This document shows positions 26,697-35,719 of a DNA stretch of 64,000 bases, piece after piece. Below the pieces are notes generated by a model. That model was given only the letters and a program-made list of their open reading frames with translations. It did not search any database and had not been told where the DNA came from. Each line of letters begins with the position of its first letter. The first letter of the stretch is position 1. Position numbers and translations under genes: made by a program. Source of the DNA: Colimorpha sp045222295 (GTDB lineage: Bacteria; Bacteroidota; Bacteroidia; Bacteroidales; P3); the NCBI GenBank assembly GCA_045222295.1, contig JBGUXP010000013.1:24985-88984 (forward strand), written 5' to 3'.

Positions 26697-28364
26697 TTAT
26701 TTTAATGTTGCGGTATAAGTTACGGTTTGAGCTTTTCCGTCGGGCATCATGACTTCGGCCAATATGACGAGTTTGTCACCCTTGGTAGCTTTCCTAATCA
26801 TTGAGGCGATGCTTTCGTTGAAGCGGCCGCTGTTGACTGTCTCTTCTTTGGCTCCGATAGCAACGGTCATCTTCACCATGCGTATCAAGCGGTTGTCAAT
26901 CTTCAAGTTGAAGTCTTTAGCCTTAGTGGCAGTGACTACGGTATTGGCGGAAAGTTCTTTCTTGGCAATACGTCCACCACTCTCAATTCCGCTCACCTTG
27001 ATGACAGGGGCAGGAATGTCTTTCACGAAGACCGTCTGGCTACCCACACGTTGGGTCTTGCCATCGATGGTTGCGTCGACATGGATGGTGAGTTTCTTGG
27101 AACCGGCAGCGGGAACGAGGTTGTAGGAACCATCGCCTTCCTGCTTGGTAAGTTTGTATTGGCCACCCTCGATAACAGGTTTCAGGCTGCGGGAGTCGAC
27201 ACCGGCAGCAGAGATGGTGATGGGGTTATCAAGACCGGCATACACAACCTGCATACCATCGAGGCGCACCACACCGGCAGGTTTTGCTACGAAGTAGACA
27301 TCGTTGATGGGGTATTCTTCGGTACCACCATCGGGAGAGGTGACATAGGCGGTACCTGTAATGCGCTGGGGGCCCAGAGTGTTACAGACAGTACGATAGA
27401 TAACGGTGCCACTGTCGCCGCTGGTAATTTCTTGACCGTTGATACGGGCTTTAAATTTCTGTTTGGCATCGTAAGCGGCTACGTTGATTTTGGTCTCGTA
27501 AGTACCACCCTGTAGGATGTAGGTGGAACGCGGACGCGAAATCATGGCGACATTACTGAAGGACTTGTCGCCCTTGCTCACTTTCTTGTAGAGTATGTTG
27601 ACGGCATCGTACTCGGCGTTCATGGTCTCGGATTTCAGACGGGTGAGGGTGACCAGAGCGGCACCGGTAATCACCTCGTTGAAGTTGAGAACTTCCCAAG
27701 GCACCAAATCACCTTCCTTGTTATATCCGTCGGACAGGTTCAGAGCCATCTTGACGTGAGTGGAGTCATCTCCCAAGGCGGTGTTTACCTTGTTGATGAA
27801 TTCGGCAAGTTTTTTCTTGATTTTTATTGCACCCAGCTCTGGGTCGGGGTTCTTGACATCACCACCGATGAAGAACTGTGCTGGAGCGTGGTTGTCTTCC
27901 AATTGCTTATCTGTGAACCAGGCGAAACCGATACTATCGAGGGCGATTCGGACATTCTCTTGAATGGCTTTTCCATTGTCATCACGTAACTGCAGCTCCC
28001 ATTCCTTTTTGGTACCGGGATCTTTGTAGCTAACATTGCTGGCAACCTTGGAACCGATGAACTCGCATTCCATGCTGTCGATATAAGCGGTAATTTCTTT
28101 CGAGAGGTTTTTGATTTCCTGAGCACGTTCATACATCTCGCGCACTTTGTCAGGACTGTTCTGATAGGCAAGGTCAAAATTCTGGTAAGTGTCCTCGAGT
28201 TTGGCCGCAATGTTCTTATTGGAATCATGCATGGCTGTACCTACGCTCTTGAAACCCTGAATAACCTCGGCGGAGACATTCAGTGCGAGCATGGCGGTGT
28301 ACACGAGGTACATCATGGTAATCATCTTTTGTCGCGGTGTTTCCGGACAGTTTGTTGCACCCAT
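26697..28364 (-). CDS. gldM: Type IX secretion/gliding motor protein GldM/PorM
   Basis: A 555-residue inner-membrane protein with one N-terminal transmembrane helix (MITMMYLVYTAMLALNVSAE) and a long periplasmic part. By family knowledge GldM is the rotor-like dimer that, with GldL, converts proton motive force into motion for T9SS. Typical sequence includes the SAEVIQGFKSVG stretch, the helical D1 region to about residue 225, then Ig-like D2-D4 domains (YDAKQKFKARINGQEI, VVYAGLDNPITISAAGV, KVSGIESGGRIAKKEL). Length is close to that of other Bacteroidales GldM. It sits between gldL and gldN. Confidence 0.96.
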   Translation of the reverse strand: MGATNCPETPRQKMITMMYLVYTAMLALNVSAEVIQGFKSVGTAMHDSNKNIAAKLEDTYQNFDLAYQNSPDKVREMYERAQEIKNLSKEITAYIDSMECEFIGSKVASNVSYKDPGTKKEWELQLRDDNGKAIQENVRIALDSIGFAWFTDKQLEDNHAPAQFFIGGDVKNPDPELGAIKIKKKLAEFINKVNTALGDDSTHVKMALNLSDGYNKEGDLVPWEVLNFNEVITGAALVTLTRLKSETMNAEYDAVNILYKKVSKGDKSFSNVAMISRPRSTYILQGGTYETKINVAAYDAKQKFKARINGQEITSGDSGTVIYRTVCNTLGPQRITGTAYVTSPDGGTEEYPINDVYFVAKPAGVVRLDGMQVVYAGLDNPITISAAGVDSRSLKPVIEGGQYKLTKQEGDGSYNLVPAAGSKKLTIHVDATIDGKTQRVGSQTVFVKDIPAPVIKVSGIESGGRIAKKELSANTVVTATKAKDFNLKIDNRLIRMVKMTVAIGAKEETVNSGRFNESIASMIRKATKGDKLVILAEVMMPDGKAQTVTYTATLK

Positions 28365-28411
28365 AGTCTATTGTTTTACGTTGTTACCCATTTAGTTGTT
28401 GTTACGTTGGT

Positions 28412-29278
28412 TTAAAGTCTGGTCTGCATAGCGGCCAACATGTTGCCGTAGACGTTGTTCAATTCGGCAACCTTACGGGTAAGGGCGTCAACTTGTTCTT
28501 TATATTTCATGATGCCTTCGGCAGAGTTGGTGAAGTTGGTCAGCATGGTGCCCATTTTCTCCTCAAACTCTTTATTGATATTCATCTGTGTGGAGGCATT
28601 GTTAATCTGCATCTCGTACATGGCGTTGATGCTGCTGAGGCTGGCAGACATCTTCTTCATCTCCTCGACATAGGACACCTCGCCGTTGAGCGACTGAGCG
28701 GTTTCCTGATAGATGGTGGAGAGTGTGGAGATGGCCTCGGGTGCACCCTGCATGCTCTCAAGCAGGCGACCGGCCTGATTGGCGACACCGTCCATGTTCG
28801 ACACAAATTTGTCGGTGGCGGCGGTGACATTGGCCATATTGTTCATTGAGTTAGCACTTTCGGCCAGATTCTGCATGCCTTGTCCCAGACGATCAATCAA
28901 CTCAGGGGTGATATGTGCGTCCTCAAGCATCTTGTCGAGTTTGGCAGTAAGAGGATCGGCGCTCACAGGAGTTTTCTCGATGAGTTTGCCGTTTTCGTCG
29001 AATTCCATTTCTCCATTGAGGGCGGCCTCGTCAATCATTCCGGCAAGTTCCGGATAGACAAGACTCCAGTCCCATTCCTTGTGAGGAGGCTCAAAGGCTG
29101 AAAGGAAGAAGATGACACCTTCGACACCCATACCCAAAATAAGCATGATATTTGCGCCCGGCCAGTGCATGATTTTGAACAGGGCACCCACGATAACGAC
29201 GGATGCTCCCCAGCCATAAAGATAAGCCATGAAGGTCTTGTAGCCTTTACTGCGAACGAGATTGTTGATGAAGCTCAT
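28412..29278 (-). CDS. gldL: Type IX secretion/gliding motor protein GldL/PorL
   Basis: A 288-residue inner-membrane motor subunit. Two transmembrane helices lie near residues 15-32 and 42-62 (FMAYLYGWGASVVIVGALFK, ANIMLILGMGVEGVIFFLSA), including the conserved glutamate of GMGVEG that in GldL is implicated in proton conduction. KIMHWPGAN between the helices is a hallmark. The cytoplasmic tail is long and helical, with likely coiled coil. It pairs with GldM, which is 47 bases downstream. Confidence 0.96.
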   Translation of the reverse strand: MSFINNLVRSKGYKTFMAYLYGWGASVVIVGALFKIMHWPGANIMLILGMGVEGVIFFLSAFEPPHKEWDWSLVYPELAGMIDEAALNGEMEFDENGKLIEKTPVSADPLTAKLDKMLEDAHITPELIDRLGQGMQNLAESANSMNNMANVTAATDKFVSNMDGVANQAGRLLESMQGAPEAISTLSTIYQETAQSLNGEVSYVEEMKKMSASLSSINAMYEMQINNASTQMNINKEFEEKMGTMLTNFTNSAEGIMKYKEQVDALTRKVAELNNVYGNMLAAMQTRL

Positions 29279-29337
29279 AATTCTAATAATTTATGTGTTG
29301 CTTATTGTGTTATTTATCTTTGTAATACTCAAGGAAT

Positions 29338-30699
29338 TTATTTTGCCACGTTGGAGGCGGTGCGCAGGTTATCTCCCTTCACACGACCCAAGTAAGGCTG
29401 CACGCAGCGGAAGCCAATGTAGCATTTTGCAGTGTCCATGAACTCGAAGTCGCGGGTCTGTACTTGGATGAAGTATTTCTGGTCTTTCCAACTGCCGCCA
29501 CGAATCACTTTGCGCTTCATGAGCAATGGGTCGTCATCTTTGGCATTATAGTTGTAGTAGGGAGTCTGTGCATTGGCAACGATGTAGGTTGACTCGTTGA
29601 AGGCATCAAGGCACCATTCGCTGACATTACCAGCCATGTCATAAAGACCGTAGTCATTGGGGGCATAATGGCCGACCATCAAGGTCTTTACGCCACCATC
29701 ATCGTCATAAGCACCTTTGAGGGGCTCATAGTTGGCAAGGAAGCAACCATTAGGATTACGCACGTAGGGACCTCCCCAAGGATAGCTCTGGGCCTGAATG
29801 CCACCACGGGCTGCAAACTCCCATTCGCTCTCGGTGGGAAGACGGAAGTCGTTGAGTGTGCTGTAGTTGATGCCCTCAAGATAGTTGTTGAGCATGTTGG
29901 AGCGCCACACGCAGAAGGCACGAGCCTGACGCCAGCTGACACCCACCACAGGGTAATTGTCGTAAGCAGGGGAGGAGAAATAGTTGCGGGTATAATCCTC
30001 GTTCATGCTATAGGCGAAGTCGTGAACCCAGCAGAGGGTATCGGGATAGATATTGACGTACTCACGCTGAATCTGAGAACTGCGGTTGTTCAGTCCTTTG
30101 GGACGCACGGCAAAAGAGGTGCCGCGGTGTTCACTCTTGGCTTCAACGCCGTTTTCTTTCATCGCAACTTGGGTGTAGTCAATGTAATAATATTCATAGT
30201 TCATCTTCGATACGTCGACCACACGGCGGTGGTTGATGTCAACCAGATAGAAGCCGCCGTCAATAAGGTACTGGCGAATCTCGGGGTCGGTGTAATCAAT
30301 CTTCTTTTTGTAGTTCAGAGTCGGGGGATCGAGAGGTTCGCCGTATTGGTCTTCTTCAATGAGGAAACCTTCGGCACCGGCCTCTCCAAGGATACGGCGG
30401 GCAATAGAGTCGCTTACTGCGGCCACGAATTGACGGTATTCGTTGTTGGTAATCTCAGTCTCATCCATGAAGAAGGAACTAATCTGCATTTTACGGGGTT
30501 GAGGGGTTCTGCCATAGTTGACGTTCTGGACACCAGCCCCCATGGTGTAGTTGCCCTGGTTGATGAAAACCATTCCCTTGAGGTCGATATCCTCAAAATA
30601 GGGACGGTCGTTGACGCCTACAAGCTCTCCTCCATTGTTGGATTTGCAACTCCACAGGAGGGCTGTCGATGCGGCGAGGATGAAAAACAACTTCTTCAT
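29338..30699 (-). CDS. gldK: Type IX secretion lipoprotein GldK/PorK
   Basis: A lipoprotein of 453 residues from the preferred ATG at 30699 (an ATG at 30708 adds three). The signal sequence MKKLFFILAASTALLWSC ends at the lipobox Cys. The body is a formylglycine-generating-enzyme-like fold used structurally: FMDETEITNNEYRQFV, VGVSWRQARAFCVWR, RLPTESEWEFAARGG, AGNVSEWCLDAF and VIRGGSWKD. GldK with GldN forms the 50-nm outer-membrane-associated rings of T9SS. It sits downstream of porP and upstream of gldL. Confidence 0.96.
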   Translation of the reverse strand: MKKLFFILAASTALLWSCKSNNGGELVGVNDRPYFEDIDLKGMVFINQGNYTMGAGVQNVNYGRTPQPRKMQISSFFMDETEITNNEYRQFVAAVSDSIARRILGEAGAEGFLIEEDQYGEPLDPPTLNYKKKIDYTDPEIRQYLIDGGFYLVDINHRRVVDVSKMNYEYYYIDYTQVAMKENGVEAKSEHRGTSFAVRPKGLNNRSSQIQREYVNIYPDTLCWVHDFAYSMNEDYTRNYFSSPAYDNYPVVGVSWRQARAFCVWRSNMLNNYLEGINYSTLNDFRLPTESEWEFAARGGIQAQSYPWGGPYVRNPNGCFLANYEPLKGAYDDDGGVKTLMVGHYAPNDYGLYDMAGNVSEWCLDAFNESTYIVANAQTPYYNYNAKDDDPLLMKRKVIRGGSWKDQKYFIQVQTRDFEFMDTAKCYIGFRCVQPYLGRVKGDNLRTASNVAK

Positions 30700-30779
30700 A
30701 TCTGTCAATGTTTTATTATATACTTAAACGATTTATTCTTAAAAAAGTTTCATATTTATAATTAATACATAAATATACA

Positions 30780-31823
30780 TTATTTTTGGAAGCGAGTGTT
30801 GCCCGAAACTGTTGGACGGCGTTTCGGAATGTCGATGCGGAAGCTTCCGTTGACGAAGATTTCAAAAGTACCGAAACTGCGTCCTGATTTCATCGTGCCA
30901 AGTTTTGAGGTCGTGAGGTCATACGCTGCACCAATGCGGAGCCATTTCCAGTTAACGCCCGCCATGAAGGTAAAAGCATCAAAAATACGGTAACCTACAC
31001 CACCCCAGAAGGCATTCTCATAGTCGACAATCATGGCAGCTTCGGCTTGGAATACTGAGAGGCTGGCAGACTTGATGAGTACCGATGGCTTGAGTTTGAA
31101 TGAGGGATTGTAGGGGAATTGGTATTCATAGCCTCCCATCAGGTAGAGGGTGCGTGCATTCTTGTAGTTCAGTTTGTCGCTGTGGGAGCCCAGAAGGTTC
31201 TTTACCGAAAGGCTTGCATACCATTCGCCAGGAACCTGATAGTAGAGACCTGTAGAAACGTCAATCATGAACTCGGATAGGTCTTTTCCGCTAATCGTCG
31301 GGTCTCCGCTGCTGCTTGAAGGATTGGCAGGGTCTCCAGTAAGGTCGTCGCAACCATAGAGGTTCTGTGTGTTGAACCCGAAGCTATACAGGTTGGCTTC
31401 TACAGCAGCCGACAGGTTTCCTGGGCCCCAATAGAGGCGGAAAGCATAGTCGATGTTGATGGTGGTATTGTTATGGTAACCGAGTGATTGCGAATTGAAA
31501 AGTAATCCAATGCCACCATGGAGAAATTGAACGGGCATGTCGAAAGAGAAGAGATAGTTGGTGGGGGTTGTTCCGGGTTTTACATTGGGAAGTGGAGCCT
31601 GGAGATCGAGTCCGAGCCATTGCTTGTTGTAGAGAAGGGTGAAAGAAATGGCTCCGGAACTTCCGGCATAGGCAGGGTTATAACTGAGACGGTTGAACAT
31701 AAAATGGGTGTACTGACCCTCATTTTGTGCGATGCAAATAGAGGAAAACAATGTCATTATTGTTAAAAATGACACTATTTTGTGCGCCCAATGTTCTCTT
31801 CTCTGTCTAATTAGTTTTGCCAC
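30780..31823 (-). CDS. porP: PorP/SprF family type IX secretion outer-membrane protein
   Basis: A 347-residue beta-barrel-type protein of the PorP/SprF family, the first gene of the T9SS operon. A signal peptide ends ICIAQ. The family opening NEGQYTHFMFNRLSYNPAYAGSSG is present (in two parts), then YNKQWLGL. Many alternating beta strands follow, and the end is basic. In other Bacteroidota, PorP-type proteins associate with the T9SS and, in some species, with peptidoglycan-linked PorE. A Bacteroidota promoter lies 78 bases upstream. Confidence 0.93.
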   Translation of the reverse strand: MAKLIRQRREHWAHKIVSFLTIMTLFSSICIAQNEGQYTHFMFNRLSYNPAYAGSSGAISFTLLYNKQWLGLDLQAPLPNVKPGTTPTNYLFSFDMPVQFLHGGIGLLFNSQSLGYHNNTTINIDYAFRLYWGPGNLSAAVEANLYSFGFNTQNLYGCDDLTGDPANPSSSSGDPTISGKDLSEFMIDVSTGLYYQVPGEWYASLSVKNLLGSHSDKLNYKNARTLYLMGGYEYQFPYNPSFKLKPSVLIKSASLSVFQAEAAMIVDYENAFWGGVGYRIFDAFTFMAGVNWKWLRIGAAYDLTTSKLGTMKSGRSFGTFEIFVNGSFRIDIPKRRPTVSGNTRFQK

Positions 31824-31900
31824 AACGGCTTGTTTTTTATAGCGTTATATGTTTTTAGTCGCAATTTTTTACCCTATTCCCTGGGTTGAAATTGATTGTG

Positions 31901-31933
31901 CAAAGATAATAATAATTATTTAAATAAAGCAAA
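31901..31933 (-). promoter_or_regulatory. Promoter of the T9SS operon
   Basis: On the minus strand, TTTG (31930-31933), a 21-base spacer and TATCTTTG (31901-31908) fit the Bacteroidota consensus. The porP ATG at 31823 is about 78 bases downstream of the -7 box. Confidence 0.82.
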
Positions 31934-31956
31934 AAAAAATAAAAAAATCTGCTTTT

Positions 31957-32670
31957 TCATTCTACTGGGGTTACTTGGCAGTTGGAGAATGTTTGCTTCA
32001 ACGACCTGCAGAGTTCATTGGCTTTGCTTTGGGGAAGTTTTACCTCCAAGGTGATTGTGAAGTCGTTTTCTGTGACGGAGTCAACAATGGCTTTGTCTTG
32101 ATATTTTGCAGGAAGTTTTGATATCATCTCAAAAGCCTCTCCATGTGTTTGGGAGGTTCCGATAATCAGGTTGTAGTACTGCTTCGTGGTATTGCTGTTT
32201 TTTTGGGGGGTGTTTTTTATGTTGAAGTTGCCGGTGGCCAGGCGTGAGTAGACGGAGTCAAACTTGGCGTCTTGAGCCTCGCACAGCTCCTCGTAGCCTT
32301 CGGGTAGGATGCGCACTGTTACGGGTTGGCAGCCCTTAATACCTATGCCGTTAGCGGCGCGGCGGGTCATGTCCAGAACTCCTCGGCGTGGGCATCGATC
32401 GTTGATTTTAACAATCACCTGAAGACCCGTATTCTGGTTGGTGACCAAGACATAAGTGCCTTTCTTTATTCTCCAGTGGGCGGCAGTGAAGAGGTTTTGA
32501 TTGAAAATCTCGCCGCTGGCGGTCTTGCGACCTTCGAATTTGTTGTGGTAGTAGGTACCTTTCATTGGGTATTCCGTCACCGTGTCGGTGACATCATATT
32601 TTTGTGCGTTGAGAATCATCGGGAAAACCGTGAATATGGCCAGTGCTATTATGATTTTGTGTACTACCAT
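31957..32670 (-). CDS. RlpA-like double-psi beta-barrel protein with SPOR-like end
   Basis: A 237-residue secreted protein from the ATG at 32670 (the upstream extension has no signal-peptide character). The signal peptide ends MILNAQ. The RlpA-like domain shows GTYYHNKFEGRKTASGE, a THW-like AAHWRIKKGTYVLVTN and VKINDRCPRRGVLDMTRRAA. The C-terminal 75 residues look like a SPOR domain (YYNLIIGTSQTHGEAFEMI), which would bind denuded septal glycan. RlpA proteins act as septal lytic transglycosylases or structural septum proteins; enzymatic activity here is not certain. It overlaps the kdsC-like gene by seven bases. Confidence 0.88.
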   Translation of the reverse strand: MVVHKIIIALAIFTVFPMILNAQKYDVTDTVTEYPMKGTYYHNKFEGRKTASGEIFNQNLFTAAHWRIKKGTYVLVTNQNTGLQVIVKINDRCPRRGVLDMTRRAANGIGIKGCQPVTVRILPEGYEELCEAQDAKFDSVYSRLATGNFNIKNTPQKNSNTTKQYYNLIIGTSQTHGEAFEMISKLPAKYQDKAIVDSVTENDFTITLEVKLPQSKANELCRSLKQTFSNCQVTPVE

Positions 32671-33185
32671 ACTACTGCGTCTGGGTGAAACCAATTGCCG
32701 TGCAGGCGGAGCACTTGTTCGATGACGTCGCGCACGCACCCACGGCCTCCCGGGAAGATTGATATGTAGTCGGCAATCTCTTTGATTTCTATGGCTGCAT
32801 CGGCGGGACAGGTGGCTACTCCGGCCCGTCTCAGCAGTGGGTAATCGGGCAGGTCATCGCCCATGCAGAGCACCTCCTCTTCTTTCAATCCGTTTGCCTC
32901 AAGGAACTTCTCGTAGGTTTTTATCTTGTCGCCACAGCCGGTGTAGACCTGCTTTACACCGAGCATGGTCATCCGGTTGTCAATGCTCTTGGATGTTGCA
33001 CCCGAGATGACAGCGATAGTGTAGCCTTTCTTGACGGCGTATTGGATGGCGAAACCGTCCTTGATGTTTCCGCAGCGCACTGTCTCTCCGTCGCCATATA
33101 CCCACACGCTACCGTCGGTCATCACGCCGTCGAAATCGAAGACGAAGGCCTTGACGGGTGCCAATTTTTCTTTGTAGTTTATCAT
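32664..33185 (-). CDS. kdsC: KdsC-type HAD phosphatase (3-deoxy-D-manno-octulosonate 8-phosphate phosphatase)
   Basis: A 173-residue HAD-superfamily C0 phosphatase. Motif I is FDFDGVMTDG (residues 15-24), motif II is AVISGATSK, the lysine is in the TGCGDKIKTYEKFL region, and motif IV is CMGDDLPDYPLLRRAG. These are diagnostic of the KdsC/YrbI group, which makes KDO for lipid A core. Related members act on KDN-9-P or other 2-keto-sugar acids, so exact substrate is inferred. ATGA overlap joins it to the upstream deacetylase-like gene. Confidence 0.9.
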   Translation of the reverse strand: MINYKEKLAPVKAFVFDFDGVMTDGSVWVYGDGETVRCGNIKDGFAIQYAVKKGYTIAVISGATSKSIDNRMTMLGVKQVYTGCGDKIKTYEKFLEANGLKEEEVLCMGDDLPDYPLLRRAGVATCPADAAIEIKEIADYISIFPGGRGCVRDVIEQVLRLHGNWFHPDAVVW

Positions 33186-34510
33186 ATCGCGGTTTGTTTG
33201 ATTCCTGCGTATTCAATCATTTCTTCGTATACTTCGCGCCAGCCGGCCCATCCGTCCAATTCGTTCAGATTTTGGTTGTGGATGATGCAACAGAAGGTGC
33301 CATCTACTTCTCGAACTCTGTCGATGAGCCGTTTGTATTCTTTTAAGCCTTCTTTGGGCGTGAGTTTGAGGTATTTCTTCAGCGTGGTGTCCATCACACA
33401 GAAAGGATGTATGAGCAATTCGTTTTCGTGGTCGCGTTCAAGGTCGTAGAAGGGGTAGGGGACAGTGATTCCTGCACGGAAACCCACCACGTCGGCATAG
33501 CCCATGGTGTAATCTTCCCGGATGCCGGCATGTTGCAGGATGCGATAGGAACGTGGCAGCTTTAGCCTCAGGAAGTGGAACCGTGACCTCACTGTGGGGC
33601 GGTGGAGGATGCTCTCCAAACGCTTGATTTCCTTATCGATTATCTGCGGACGATCTAGCGTGGTGTAGCCCGGATGGATGCCTACTTTGGCATAGTCGCC
33701 AAGGTGCTGCAGTAGTTGGCGGAAGTGAGGACTGAGATAGGAGGCTGGTTTGTCGTAGGTGCCGTAGTCGGCCAGCAACGCGAAGAAAAGCAGGTGCGAC
33801 CCAAGAGCTTTCTTCTGCATCTCGAGGATATAGTCAAAGGAATCGAAAGGGTCCGGTTCTCTGTGTAGTAGTACTCGGAGGCGTCGCGCTACCTCGTCGG
33901 GCTGATGGCGAGAGAAGAGATCACGGGCAGCGCCCATCACCGTGCGGAACGTACCTTTGTGGAGGTAGCCCCAAGCAGCATCGATATCCACTGTTTGAAC
34001 GAAGCGGTAGCTTTGGTGGGGGAGTTTGCAATCGGGATAGCGCTCCTCGATTTTCTGCCTGATGATGCGGGCCCACTGGTCCACCACGGGCTGGTCGAGG
34101 AAACCTTCCTGCATTGCCAGACTATCCTCGGAGAAGAAACGGCCGTGTTCATCCTCGCGGTGGGGGAGGTATTCCTCATAGCGTGTCACCATGAAAAAGG
34201 ACGCTGCAAAGGGGTCGAAGTCAAAGTCCAGGTCACGTCCGTAGACGGGATAGAGAATCCATTGTCCGTTGCGGCATTCGGCGTGGGGTTCCTGATCCTC
34301 AATGGTGGTTTCGAAAAGAAGGGGATGACTTTTGATGAAAAGGCTGTCGCCCAGCCGTTTCTGTCCATAACTCAACTTGGCGTCACCCCATTGCAGGAAA
34401 TACTGCTCGTCGGTGGTGATGCTGTAGTCGGCGTGGAGCACATGGTTGAAAATCACTTTCAGCGTGTAGCCCAGCCGATTGGTGAGTTTGGGCACATGTA
34501 TCAGTAGCAT
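33182..34510 (-). CDS. DUF7033/polysaccharide deacetylase-like protein
   Basis: 443 residues from the ATG at 34510. A TTG at 34534 would precede the likely transcription start, so it is rejected. The protein resembles the Bacteroidota DUF7033/NodB-homology family. Helpful segments are RYEEYLPHREDEHGRFFSEDS, YRFVQTVDIDAAWGY (metal-site Asp pair), FALLADYGTYDKPASYLS, KVGIHPGYTT and YADVVGFRAGITVPYPFYDL. It lacks a signal peptide, so action is probably cytoplasmic. The substrate is unknown. It heads an operon with kdsC and the rlpA-like gene, consistent with an envelope-polysaccharide role (inference). Confidence 0.8.
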   Translation of the reverse strand: MLLIHVPKLTNRLGYTLKVIFNHVLHADYSITTDEQYFLQWGDAKLSYGQKRLGDSLFIKSHPLLFETTIEDQEPHAECRNGQWILYPVYGRDLDFDFDPFAASFFMVTRYEEYLPHREDEHGRFFSEDSLAMQEGFLDQPVVDQWARIIRQKIEERYPDCKLPHQSYRFVQTVDIDAAWGYLHKGTFRTVMGAARDLFSRHQPDEVARRLRVLLHREPDPFDSFDYILEMQKKALGSHLLFFALLADYGTYDKPASYLSPHFRQLLQHLGDYAKVGIHPGYTTLDRPQIIDKEIKRLESILHRPTVRSRFHFLRLKLPRSYRILQHAGIREDYTMGYADVVGFRAGITVPYPFYDLERDHENELLIHPFCVMDTTLKKYLKLTPKEGLKEYKRLIDRVREVDGTFCCIIHNQNLNELDGWAGWREVYEEMIEYAGIKQTAI

Positions 34511-34523
34511 TCCGTGTGCTTTT

Positions 34524-35438
34524 TCAAGGTGCAAAGATACGACTTTTTTTTGATTTGGCGACTACCAAATTGCATTTTATGCCTAGAGGAAGTGCTAAGT
34601 TGTTGTCACCCAGATGTCCAAATGGAGCGCCGAAAACTACGGGATAATCGAACTCGGCTACGGCTTCGGCTACAATTTCCTCGGCCGTGCGGCCGAATGT
34701 CACCGTGTTGTCGTGCATGTCGCTCATGCCGCCAACTATGAGTCCGGCCAGTCCATCGAGCATGCCGGCACGCCGCAGCGCCTGCATCATGCGGTCGATG
34801 TGGTAGAGGTATTCGTCGAGGTCCTCGATGAGGAGTATCTTACCACGGGTATCTATTTGGGAACGAGAGCCAAGGAGGCTGTAGAGTATCGACAGGTTGC
34901 CTCCCACCACGGGGGCGGAGGCTTTTCCTTTGCGGTTTAATTGATGGGAATCCCATGCGTAGTCTACATAGTCGCGGTTCTTTCCAAACAGGAACTGGCG
35001 CAGGCTTTCAGTGGCCGGAGAGGGGCTGGAAGAGAAATTTATAGGCATGGTGGCGTGGAGTGTTGGGATGCCTAATGTGCTGTGTATGTGGTTGTGAAGT
35101 ACGGTGATGTCACTGTAGCCTACAATCCATTTCGGATGCTCCGCAAAACGGCTGAAATCCAGTTTGTCGATGATTCTTACGGTTCCGTAGCCGCCGCGGC
35201 AGCAGAGGATGGCCTTCACTTCTGGGTCGTCGAGCAGCCCCTGCAGCAGGGCTGCACGATGCTTGTCGTTCCCGGCAAATTGGTTTTCAGACTTGTATAG
35301 TCCTTTGGGAACCATCACGTCGAGACCCCACGAGTGCAACTCGGCGATGGCTGGAGCCATCTCTTCGGGGCTTACCTTGCGCGCCGGTGCTGCCAAGGCT
35401 ACCCGGTCGCCTTTTTTCAGAAATTCAATGCTTCTCAT
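34524..35438 (-). CDS. S66-family LD-carboxypeptidase
   Basis: A 304-residue peptidase of the LdcA/MccF family, which removes the terminal D-Ala from cytoplasmic murein tetrapeptides during recycling. The nucleophile Ser is in VGYSDITVLHNHIH near residue 110. VVGGNLSILYSLLGS, the catalytic-Glu region LLIEDLDEYLYHIDRM and FGAPFGHLGDNNLALPLG (catalytic His) follow. CCRGGYGTVRIIDKLDF is a family hallmark. The stop lies just downstream of a promoter box for the next operon, embedded in this gene's 3' end. A related specificity (MccF-like) is possible but less likely. Confidence 0.92.
   Translation of the reverse strand: MRSIEFLKKGDRVALAAPARKVSPEEMAPAIAELHSWGLDVMVPKGLYKSENQFAGNDKHRAALLQGLLDDPEVKAILCCRGGYGTVRIIDKLDFSRFAEHPKWIVGYSDITVLHNHIHSTLGIPTLHATMPINFSSSPSPATESLRQFLFGKNRDYVDYAWDSHQLNRKGKASAPVVGGNLSILYSLLGSRSQIDTRGKILLIEDLDEYLYHIDRMMQALRRAGMLDGLAGLIVGGMSDMHDNTVTFGRTAEEIVAEAVAEFDYPVVFGAPFGHLGDNNLALPLGIKCNLVVAKSKKSRIFAP
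34532..34539 (-). promoter_or_regulatory. Bacteroidota -7 box inside the 3' end of the LD-carboxypeptidase gene
   Basis: TATCTTTG on the minus strand, followed by GCAC, fits TAnnTTTG. It lies 21 bases before the ATG at 34510 and supports that start over the TTG at 34534. Confidence 0.7.
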
Positions 35439-35525
35439 TTCCGTACTTAACGTTCTTTCCCTTGTTTTATTGTGCCGCCTTTCTTCCTAACGTCAACATC
35501 ATTCATTGTTCATTTGTCATACTTC

Positions 35526-35590
35526 ATTTGTTCGGTAGTTGTTCGGTTAAACACCGAACAACTACCGAACAACTACTGAACAACTACCGG
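35526..35590. repeat. Mirrored 11-base-period array
   Basis: Two copies of (A)GTTGTTCGGT-type units (35526-35547), a five-base centre TAAAC, then three copies of the complement ACCGAACAACT (35553-35585, third unit ACTGAACAACT). It can fold into a hairpin of at least 14 perfect pairs. It lies in the 281-base gap upstream of the DRTGG gene; the remainder of that gap is AT-rich and holds the promoter. Confidence 0.9.
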
Positions 35591-35649
35591 TCAACATCCT
35601 TACCGGAATGCTGCCGAAGGGATTTTACCTCCTTTTCTGAAAAAAATAT

Positions 35650-35680
35650 TTTGTCAAATAAAAAAAAATGTGTATATTTG
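35650..35680 (+). promoter_or_regulatory. Promoter of the DRTGG/hydrogenase-homologue operon
   Basis: TTTG (35650-35653), a spacer of 19 bases and TATATTTG (35673-35680), followed by CACCC, match the Bacteroidota consensus. The ATG at 35720 is 40 bases downstream. Confidence 0.9.
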
Positions 35681-35719
35681 CACCCACAAAGCAACACTGA
35701 AAAATCAATTATTAATGTT

